Shown here in pieces: positions 29,821 to 37,029 of a DNA stretch of 64,000 nt (the stretch's first letter is position 1; every line of letters begins with the position of its first letter). The DNA is taken from positions 60,001 through 124,000 of the forward strand of contig CAUYUJ010015702.1 of the NCBI GenBank assembly GCA_963575745.1, read 5' to 3'. A program made the translations under genes and the position numbers. The notes under the pieces are model-generated. The model saw nothing but the letters and a program-made list of their open reading frames with translations, had not been told where the DNA came from and made no database searches. This DNA comes from Prorocentrum cordatum (taxonomy: Eukaryota; Sar; Dinophyceae; Prorocentrales; Prorocentraceae).

Positions 29821-29979
29821 CAGGGGCCCCTGCCAGGCCCCAGAAGCGTCAACAAAGATGCCTGGGATGAGAAACCAGTCCTGAGGAAACGGTTCAGGCC
29901 TCGAGCAGTCCACTTTGCGAAACGAATCACGACGTCTGAGATTTGGGTGCGGTGGGATCATGCGGCGATGTCGCGCCGG

Positions 29980-30172
29980 CGACGCCGGCGAAGGCGTTCC
30001 ATGATAGAACGACGCGGAAGCACTGAGGTGCACGGTAACCCCATAGTACCCGACGCACGGAATTCAACCTTGAACGATCAGGGCCGCTATCGGTGTTGCA
30101 CGATCGACGCGGTGTCAAAAACCTTTGCGCGCGCCGACGCCACACGAACCTACCATACCCGTTCCACTCCTT
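29980..30172. mobile_element. IE-D element, truncated copy
   Basis: The right half matches IE-D: TTCAACCTTGAACGATC hairpin, GCGGTGTCAAAAACC, and the end CACACGAACCTACCATA. The left terminus is not recognisable. Related direct repeats (GATTTGGGT at 29,940 and GATCTGGGT at 30,260) flank it. Confidence 0.55.
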
Positions 30173-30334
30173 TCGAGGAGGCATGATGAAAACCGGCCCC
30201 GGGTAAAAGAGCCCAGATTTCGGGGGGTCAACGTCGCGAACAAAAAACACGACCTTTGAGATCTGGGTACTCGCTCCAAGGACCACCCATCATGGCAAAG
30301 AAAGTGGCCTCGATGGGGCATACACCAGGAGCCT

Positions 30335-30870
30335 CCTATTCTTCGTCCTTCCTCATCCTCCTCTTCTCCCTCCTCCTCCTGCTCCTCCTCCTCCTCCTCC
30401 TCCTCCTCCCTCCCCCTCCTCCTTCTCCTCCTCCTCCTCCTAAGAGGAAGAGGAGGAGGCGGAGGAGGAGGAGGAGGAGGGGGAGGAGGACGAGGAGGAG
30501 GAGGAGGAGGAGGAGGAGATACCGATACCGTTGCGGTTGCCCGTTTCTGATCGCCACGGTCGGATTCGCCTCGAGGTCCTGGGGAGAGGCCTTGGACGTT
30601 TCCACGGAGAAACAGCGACACGATCATGGCACTCTCATGGGCCAATTTTCCACCACCACCACCACTACCACAGGCAGGACGGAGGAGAAGGGAGGCCGGG
30701 GAGGTCCTCATCCTCCTCCTCCTCCTCCTCCTCCTCCTCCCCTCCTCCTCTCATCTCCTCCTCCTCCGCCTCCTCCACCTACTCTCCTCCTCCTCAGCCT
30801 CCTCCATATCATCATAATCATCATAATCATCTCATTCTCCTCCTCTCTGGCTCTCTCCTCTCCGCCTCTT
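30335..30870. repeat. (CCT)n, (GGA)n and (CCT)n arrays
   Basis: Pyrimidine at 30,335-30,430, purine at 30,442-30,515, and pyrimidine at 30,705-30,870, all within kinesin intron 1. The first two face each other across a CCTAAGAGG junction and can fold back. Confidence 0.9.
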
Positions 30871-30928
30871 CCTCATAACCCATGGTTGCGGTGGTCGGAC
30901 AATCGGCCATCACTTGTGGCAAGTCCAA

Positions 30929-31103
30929 GCGGATTTCTTGGGACTGCGCTGAACTTCCTTCCTCCCTCTTTCCCCCCCTTTTTTCCTCCCCCCTCCCTCT
31001 CCCCCGCGGCCTCCCCAGCGCCGCGGAGGGGTCCCAGCGCCGATCCAAGACATCCGCGCGGACCTGCGAACGTCTGTTCATGCAGTTGCTCCTTGTTCGC
31101 AAG
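30929..31103. mobile_element. IE-A element at the 3' end of kinesin intron 1
   Basis: Arms 30,929-30,951 and 31,035-31,057 pair at 19 of 23 positions (core GCGGAT..TCTTGG..GCGCTG). The sequence after the right arm, GTTCATGCAGTTGCTCC up to GCAAG, ends exactly where exon 2 begins. The IE-A copy in the kinase intron ends in the same way (CTCATGCAGTGTTCCC up to GAGGAG). Confidence 0.7.
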
Positions 31104-31308
31104 GTCGTGTCCGTGGTGGAGGGGGCCGGGGTGAAGTACACGGGCCCTTCCAGCTTCCAGTTCGACTACGCGATGGACAGCACCGATGCCTCGAGCCCCA
31201 GCTACGTCGGCGCGGCGAAATGCTACGACCTGATGGGCCGGCGCATGCTGGAGCACATGATGCTGGGCTACAGCACTTGCCTGTTCTGTTACGGTCAAAC
31301 TGGCACAG
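31104..31308 (+). CDS. Kinesin exon 2 (beta strands, P-loop first half)
   Basis: Continues the motor in phase after exon 1: VVSVVEGAGVKYTGPSSFQF, DYAMDSTD, then YDLMGRRMLEHMMLGYSTC and LFCYGQTGTG. This is the strand-helix approach to the nucleotide-binding P-loop. The exon ends one base into the Gly codon of GQTGTGK at a GC donor (31,309-31,310). Exon 3 begins with the remaining GG, rebuilding GQTGTGKTTTIMG exactly, which is strong evidence for the junction. The word AGCAGGGA occurs just inside the intron and across the acceptor. Confidence 0.9.
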
Positions 31309-31510
31309 GCACACGAGCAGGGAGGAAAGGACACGGGCTTCCTCTACGGAGATGGCTGAAAGCGAACAGGAGACCTTGCCAAATGTGAGTCAGCACGCTC
31401 GACGTGTTTGAGGTTTTTTTGTCAGGGGCGTTTGCTGAGAATGTCGCGCCGAAGGTTTTGACCCACCATGTCTCGGCGCGATTCGCGATGCCAGCATCAT
31501 AGGGCGAAGA
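31309..31510. other. Start of kinesin intron 2
   Basis: No recognisable element in the first 200 bp. The rest of the intron holds a long palindrome, IE-F, a CCT array and IE-E. Confidence 0.6.
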
Positions 31511-31655
31511 GAACTATGCACATGCACCGTTCCTGGTAAGGCCCATCCCTGACCCAGGACCGGTGCATATGCCTTCCTGGCCAAGGTAGGAGGGCGTATG
31601 CACCGATCCTGGGCTCAGGATGGGCCTGGCCAGAATCGGTGTATGTGCATAGTTC
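31511..31655. mobile_element. 145-bp near-perfect palindromic element
   Basis: Arms of about 62 bp: the left GAACTATGCACATGCACCG mirrors the right CGGTGTATGTGCATAGTTC, and inside GGCCCATCC, CCAGGA and CGGTGCATA mirror their complements. Only a short spacer (TTCCTGGCCAAGGTAGG) separates the arms. Confidence 0.85.
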
Positions 31656-31809
31656 TTTTTCCTCTGCAGCAGCGCCCCGAGCTTGTCCAGGCCCCCCGCC
31701 ACGCGAGGCAGAGCGGCACGCCCTCGGCCTGCAGGGCTGTGCCGCAGGGGCCGCCGCCACGACGCGCCGCGCCAGAGTTCTCTGGCGCGCTTCAGTGGCA
31801 ATTCCCTGT

Positions 31810-31975
31810 GCCGCCCCAACTTCAGGAGGGAAAGAAACACACGGACACAATGAATCGTCGACTCCCAGGAACATCTGCCAAAGTATGGGCAGTTGGGGGG
31901 GAAGGCAGAAAACCCAGAAGATATGGGAAAATAGGGGGAAGCCTTTTATTTGTGTGTATCTATTTGTGTGTCCTG
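31810..31975. mobile_element. IE-F repeat, copy 2
   Basis: Matches 21,165-21,335 in word order (CAGGAGGGAAAGAAACACAC, GACACAAT, AATCGTCGA, AAAACCCAGAAGATATGG, TTTGTGTGTCC). It is followed by two copies of CCCCACTGGGCCATGGCA (32,012-32,090). Confidence 0.7.
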
Positions 31976-32164
31976 GGGCCCCTTCACAGCTCAGCATCGC
32001 CCAGCCTATCCCCATCCCCACTGGGCCATGGCATCCTCCTCCTCCTCCTCCTCCTACTCCGCCTATCCCCACCCCCACTGGGCCATGGCACCTCGGCCCC
32101 ACCAGCCCACCCTCCTGGGTGGGGATAGGCCCCGCGAAGCCCGAAGCAAGAGGCACGCATCCCC

Positions 32165-32440
32165 ACCCTCCTCCTCCTCCCCTCTCCTCATCCTCTCTCC
32201 TCCTCCCCTCCTCCTCCTCTCCCACCCTCATCCTCCTCCTCTCCTCCTCCTCCTCCTCCTCCTCCTCTCCTCATCCTCCTCCTCCTCCTCATCCTCCCTC
32301 CCCCGCTCTCCTCCTCCTCCTCCTCCTCTCCTCTCCTCCTCCTCCTCCTCCTCCTCCTCCTCCGCCTCCTCCTCATCATCCCCCCCCTCCTCCTCCTCCT
32401 CCTCCTCCTCCTCCTCCTCCTCCTCCTCCTCCTCCGCGAA
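32165..32440. repeat. (CCT)n pyrimidine array
   Basis: CTC/CCT/CAT triplets, bounded on each side by GCGAAGCCCGAAGCAAGAGG (about 32,136 and 32,436), a direct repeat flanking the array. Confidence 0.95.
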
Positions 32441-32503
32441 GCCCGAAGCAAGAGGCACGTATCCCCACCTGGGCGGGCAGCTCGGCCAGCGCGGCCAGAG
32501 CCC

Positions 32504-32633
32504 CTGGCATCGCTCGGACGTGTGCATTTTTCCTTCGGCGAGGACCATCGAGGAGCATCCTTGATCATTTCGCGAAAAGACCACGCACGAAACCGAAAAA
32601 GGCACAGGAAATGGGCTTCCGAGCGATGGCCAG
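32504..32633. mobile_element. IE-E inverted-repeat element, copy 2
   Basis: CTGGCATCGCTCGGACGT at the left and CTTCCGAGCGATGGCCAG at the right. It lies 68 bp before kinesin exon 3. Confidence 0.8.
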
Positions 32634-32701
32634 AGCTCGGCCAGCGCGGCCAGAGCCGCGCCAGTGGGGACAGGGATCGGTGAAGCCGTGCTCGCCAGCA
32701 G

Positions 32702-33293
32702 GGAAGACCACCACCATCATGGGCAAGCCGTCGCCGGTCGAGGAGCAGGGCATCCTCCTGAGGCTGATCACCGAGCTGTTCGCCGAGGTGGCGCGCCTGC
32801 AGGCCGAGGGCTACGAGGCGACCGTGCAGCTGCAGATGCTGGAGGTGTACAACGAGAAGATCTCGGACCTGCTGGTTCCTCGGAACAAGAGCAACTCACC
32901 GGGGGGCGACAACAAGAAAGTCGACGTCCATGTGCACCCGGACATCGGGGTGTATCTCACAGGGGCGACGGAGCTCACGGTGGAGAAGGCCGACAAGTGT
33001 GCGCAGTGGATCGAGTTTGGGAACTCTATGAAGACAGTCCACGCCACGGCGATGAACTCCCAAAGCTCCCGCGGGCACACTGTCGTCAAGATCAACGTAG
33101 AGCGGAAGGGTGGCCCCGACGGCACGGTCCTGCGCTCCGAGGTGTACTTCGCAGACCTCGCCGGCCGCGAGAACGAGAAGACCACGCAGGTCCAGGGGGA
33201 TCGCCTGATCGAGCTCACGTTCATCAACCGCAGCCTCCTGCAGCTGGCGAACTGCATCCAGACCCTCGGCAAGGCCGGCATGGCCGCCCGCAG
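32702..33293 (+). CDS. Kinesin exon 3 (motor core)
   Basis: The largest motor exon. In order: completion of the P-loop with GKTTTIMGK; VQLQMLEVYNEKISDLLV, the strand ending in the family's NEKIxDLL signature; the switch I region NSQSSRGHTVVKI, where the usual SSRSH has Gly for Ser; and switch II YFADLAGREN, where the usual DLAGSE has Arg-Glu-Asn. The relay helix NRSLLQLANCIQTLGKAG follows. The exon probably ends at CGCAG before a GA donor (33,294), leaving two bases that are completed by the first G of exon 4. Other GA/GC donors a few codons downstream would also be in phase. The changed switch residues are expected to affect ATP hydrolysis, but that is inference. Confidence 0.9.
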
Positions 33294-33394
33294 GAAGACC
33301 ACCATGAAGCCCCAGGCCCCGAGCCCGCCGGACGGGGCACCCGAGGAGCGCGGGTCGGCCACGGCTCCAGGCCTCCCGAGTGGGCTCCGGGCAG

Positions 33395-33560
33395 CTGGGG
33401 TCGGCGGACCGCGCCGCATCTCCGAGGCCTCGTCGATGCGGCGCGATGTGGAGCACGGTGTCCTCCGCGCCCGCGGCGCCGAGGCATCGCCGAGGTCGCC
33501 GGTGCACTGTCGAGGCATCGCCGAGGCATCGGCGGTGCGGCGCGGTCCTCCCGCCCGACC
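33395..33560. mobile_element. IE-G inverted-repeat element, copy 1
   Basis: GGACCGCGCCGCATCTCCGA near the left faces TCGGCGGTGCGGCGCGGTCC at the right. Multiple GGCATCGCCGAGG units lie inside. It resembles 48,541-48,776. It occupies kinesin intron 3. Confidence 0.7.
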
Positions 33561-33731
33561 TGCGGTCGGATGGAGGGACAAGATCCAGGTGGGTTCGGGG
33601 AGGGTGCCCTGCTGTGCGTCGTGCTTGTTGGGCGTTCTTGTGCATCCCACGGGGGAGGGCACCCTCGAGTGCTCTTCAGTCTGGCCGGCGGAGGGCCTCC
33701 TGTTCTCAGAGGCTGTTTTCCTCTGTCCCAG
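33555..33731 (+). repeat. IE-H repeat copy carrying the exon 4 acceptor
   Basis: Homologous in word order to 2,570-2,746 (GGTTCGGGGAGGGTGCCC, GTCGTGCTTGTTGGGCGTTC, TTGTGCATCC, GGGGGAGGG, GGCGGAGGG). It ends CTCTGTCCCAG at the intron/exon boundary. Confidence 0.65.
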
Positions 33732-33945
33732 GTCGGCCGCGCCCAGAGCCCATCCCGGGAGGCCTCCGGCAGCAGTCCGCCCCGCACCGCTCCTGCGCGG
33801 GGGCCCCTCCCCGGGCAGCGTCCCGCGGGGGTGCGCCCCGCGGCCCGCCGTGGGGCCGGGGAGGGGCAGTGCCAGGCACCGGTTGCGCGGAGGACGGCTG
33901 CCGCCCCGGGAGGACAGCCCGCCGCCCCCGAGCAAGAAGGGCAAG
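33732..33945 (+). CDS. Kinesin exon 4 (long basic loop insertion)
   Basis: About 71 residues rich in Pro, Arg, Gly and Ala (SAAPRAHPGRPPAAVRPA and so on) ending LPPREDSPPPPSKKGK. The phase matches both neighbours: one leading base completes the exon 3 codon, and the exon ends phase 0 before a GA donor at 33,946. The next exon starts DMSKFRNSKLT. This places the insertion in loop 12, between the relay helix and the conserved RNSKLT strand. That is where kinesin-3 motors carry their lysine-rich K-loop that binds the tubulin tail. CAAGGAC is repeated at the two ends of the following intron. The call depends on phase, position and the acceptor rather than sequence conservation. Confidence 0.6.
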
Positions 33946-33964
33946 GACTCCCGCTCCCTCCATT

Positions 33965-34145
33965 TTGTTCTTCCTCCTCCTCCTCCTCCTCCTCCTCCTC
34001 CTCCTCCTCCTGCTCTTCCTCCCCCTCGTCCTCCTTCTCCTCCTCCCTACTCCGCCTCACTCCTGTCCTATGTCCTCCTCCTCCTCCCCTCTCCTCCTCC
34101 TCCTCCTCCTCCTCCTCCTCCTCCTCCTCCCCCTCCTCCTCTTCA
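33965..34145. repeat. (CCT)n pyrimidine array
   Basis: Pyrimidine triplets directly after kinesin exon 4, leading into an inverted R1 copy. Confidence 0.95.
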
Positions 34146-34164
34146 ACTCCTTTCCATTGTAAGC

Positions 34165-34845
34165 ACTTTCTCCCTGTCGCACCCCGAGGCCAGTTCTTAG
34201 GGCGGGCCGGGTGTTTCGCCGGAGACTTCCTGACCTTTTGTGGCCTTGAAGCTCAAACATGGGCAGCAGTTTCGCACATGGAGGGCGGGTCGTTTTCAAA
34301 ATGCGGCTCTCGCCTTAGCGCCACGCATATTCGTTGTTTGGGGGATTGTTGCAAGAGTTTTACCGATTGGGGGCGAACCGTTTTCAAATTGTGACTCTCG
34401 TTTAGCGCCGCGTAGATTCGCTGAAGATTCGCAAGAGCTTCACGGATTGAGGGCGGTTCCTTGTCAAAATATGGCTCTCGCCTTAGCGCCGCGCACATTT
34501 TAACCTGTGCAAGAGTTTTACGGATTCCCATGATCAGCGTACCAGGAATGGTGTTTTGGAAGAGTTTCGGATTATGAGGGTGCAACAGTTACGTTGATTC
34601 GCGGTGGTGACGTCCCAGGAATGGCGTTCTGTCAAGGTTCAGGATCGTCAAGACGCAACAGTCAGGTTGATCCGTGGCACTGGAATCCCAAAAGTAATGT
34701 TTGGGCATGCTTCAGTGTCTTCAAACGGTTGTCTTCCAACGAGGTAGTTCCCTCAGTGGAAATGAACCGTTGTAGGTGCCTACGAAGAGGAAGCTTGGAG
34801 GGAGGGTTGATTCCAACGTCGTTGATGACTCTTGGGTTTACACTG
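34165..34845 (-). repeat. R1 composite repeat, copy 5 (-)
   Basis: Reverse orientation: ends GACTCTTGGGTTTACACTGG followed by (CCT)n, the complement of the R1 start next to (GGA)n. Internal units carry GGCTCTCGCCTTAGCGCC. Confidence 0.85.
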
Positions 34846-35399
34846 GTCCTCCTCCTCCTCTCCTCCTCCCCGTGCTCCTCCTCCTCCTTCTCCTCCTCTC
34901 CTCTTCCAGTGGAGCAGAACTTTGGGCAGCGGCCACAACGATCATGCACAAAAGCCATAGCTGCATCGACTACAAGGATAGGTGGCGAAGAGGAGAAGCA
35001 CACGGATGCAACATCGAGCGCCAGTACGTACTCGGAATTGTGGAGATTCTTGGCGGTTGCCAACGGCCTTGGCAGGGACCATGTGTCGTGTTTTTTTTCC
35101 GCGCCTCTCGCAAGCGGAGGCCCTCCGTGTCGGGGACCCGCTAGCGCACTGGCATGACAGCAAGCCTTGGACCGTTACGCCAAATGAAGGGCCAGGATGC
35201 ATCCTCGACGGCTTCCTGACGCGGGGCTTGCTAGCGTACTGGCACGACAGCAAGCCTTGGGCTGTTACGCCACATGAAGGGCCAGGATGCACCCTCGACG
35301 GCTTCCCGACAAACGAGTTCGGGAGCTGCGAGAAGGTGCAGCGGGCCCGACGCTGCGGCTGGTACTGCGCCTCCTGCGCTCGTGCTCAAAAAGGAGGTA
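34846..35399. repeat. (CCT)n, then an 85-bp tandem pair
   Basis: A pyrimidine array at 34,848-34,910 is followed by mixed sequence. Two tandem copies of about 87 bp (35,132-35,218 and 35,219-35,310) then follow, sharing ACGACAGCAAGCCTTGG-type sequence and GAAGGGCCAGGATGCA. Downstream, frame EFGSCEKVQRARRCGWYC looks protein-like but has no partner exon. Confidence 0.7.
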
Positions 35400-35580
35400 C
35401 TCCAGATTTCGTAATAAAAGGGAGGGGGTCTGGACCCTCCAAGACAAGCCATTTCAGACCCCCCCCCGTGGGAGAACCCTCCAAAACATCGTCCCCAGAC
35501 CCCCCCCAGGCCCTCCAAGATAGCTTGGAAGAGACCCCCCCCGAAATGAGACCCCCCTCCCTTTATTACGAAATCTGGAG
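35400..35580. mobile_element. IE-C MITE, copy 1 (181 bp, TA duplication)
   Basis: Begins CTCCAGATTTCGTAATAAAA and ends TTTATTACGAAATCTGGAG, flanked by TA at 35,398-35,399 and 35,581-35,582. The interior is runs of C with CCCTCCAAGACAAGCC and CCAAAACATCGTCCCC. The TA duplication and CTCC terminus fit a Tc1/mariner-derived (Stowaway-like) MITE. An inverted copy of the same length is at 55,759-55,939. Confidence 0.95.
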
Positions 35581-35582
35581 TA

Positions 35583-36414
35583 GGGCAGATGCTGAGAAAC
35601 TTGAGCAAGTGGAGAGGCCTCCCAGCCTTGGGTTTGAGTGATGACCTCGGGTACGCGGTTAGGAGGCTTAAGGGCAGATGGATTTGCGCGAAGTGCGGAG
35701 GCAGCCGCGCCCCAAGGGCCGAACTGGCTGGTTTTGTTTGAGGGGGCCCGCCCAAGGGGACCCGAGTGGTCCATGTATCCCAGAAGTTTTGGAAGACTGG
35801 CCCACTGGCCTGGTGCGCGGAATGTTCCCATGCTCTCGCGAACCTGGCCAGGCACCGAGTGGCTGGCTGGCTCTCCTTGGCCTAGCGCGTACGGGCGCCT
35901 CTTTTCCTGTTGGCCTGGCGCCGCGTTCTCGGAGCCCCCCGGCGTTATCTGGAGCCTCTGGAGCCCCCTCCACCTCCTCTGCAGCTCCTTTCCCCCCCCC
36001 CCCACAGTCACGTCGCCCTCCGGACAGCCCCATTCTCCGAGCATGCCGGCCCATTCGCGGCGCACCGGCCCTGGCCGCCCAGGGGGGAGGCTGTCCTGCG
36101 AGCGAGGCCGAACCTTTTCGCTCCAGCTTGTCGTTTTGTCTTGCAGTCCCCCGGAGGGCTCCTGGTGCTGGCGCCACTCAGGTGAAGCTCTGCGGAGCGG
36201 AGTGCCTTCGGAGTCTCCGCCCCCGTCGCGGCTGAGTTTTGTCTGTGGCCATTGCACGAGCCACCTGGGCTGCCGCGTAGCCGGACTACGCCCGCGCGCC
36301 CTGACCTGCCCCTCCAGTCTGCACGTCGACGTCTTGACCCCCTGGCAAGAGCAGCGGCGATCAGATCTCGGCCTCTTAGCTGCTACTCTGTTCAGATTCG
36401 ACGTATCCCCCGCA
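35583..36414. other. Kinesin intron; possible LINE tail fragment
   Basis: No exon fits the kinesin. Frames around 35,640-35,900 carry RRLKGRWICAKCGGS and then WCAECSHALANLARH, cysteine-pair spacing reminiscent of the zinc-finger tail of LINE polyproteins, with stops between. I cannot confirm it. Confidence 0.3.
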
Positions 36415-36535
36415 CCACTCCTCCTCCTCCTCCTCCTCCTCCTCCTCCTCCTCCTCCTCCTCCTCCTCCTCCTCCTCACCTGCTGCTCCTCCTCCTCCTC
36501 CTCCTCCTCACCTGCTTCTCCTCCTCCACATCCAT
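36415..36535. repeat. (CCT)n pyrimidine array before an exon
   Basis: Ends 65 bp upstream of kinesin exon 5. CTGTTCAGATTCGACG occurs on both sides of it (36,389 and 36,541), a flanking direct repeat. Confidence 0.95.
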
Positions 36536-36600
36536 CTATTCTGTTCAGATTCGACGCGTCCGTCGCATCCCTCCTCCCCCTCCTCTCCTGTCCTTACAAG

Positions 36601-36714
36601 GACATGTCCAAGTTCCGCAACTCGAAGCTGACGCTCCTGCTCTCCAACGCCCTGAGCGGCAATTCCCGCACGGCCATGATCGGCACGCTGAGCCCCGCGA
36701 TCGGCAACTTCGAG
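36601..36714 (+). CDS. Kinesin exon 5 (motor C-terminal strands)
   Basis: After TTACAAG, 38 codons read DMSKFRNSKLTLLLSNALSG and NSRTAMIGTLSPAIGNFE. This is the highly conserved RNSKLTxLLxxALGGNSxT block and the following strand of kinesin motors. The exon ends at GAG before GAGGGAGG, a GA donor that immediately starts a 300-bp (GGA)n array. The next exon begins GAG AGC TAC, giving NFEESYSTLRFA. Confidence 0.9.
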
Positions 36715-37025
36715 GAGGGAGGAGGAGGAGGAGGAGGAGGAGGAGGAGGAGGAGGAGGAGGAGGAGGAGAAGGAGGAGGCGGAGGAGGCAGAGGATGAAG
36801 AATAGAGGGAGATCGCCATACATGGAGGAGGGAGAAGGGATAATGGAGGGAGAGGGGGGAGGAGAGGAGGGAGGAGGGAAGAATGGAGGGACGGAGGGAG
36901 GGAGGGAGGGAGGAGGAGGAGGAGGAGGAGGAGGAGGAGGAGGAGGAGGAGGAAGAGGAGGAGGATGAGAAAGCTACGCACGAGGAGGAGGAGAAGGAGG
37001 AGGAGGAGGAGGAGGAGGAGGAGGA
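36715..37025. repeat. (GGA)n array starting at the splice donor
   Basis: Purine array that begins with the first base of kinesin intron 5 and runs about 310 bp, with one non-repeat island at 36,795-36,850. Confidence 0.95.
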
Positions 37026-37029
37026 TGTT

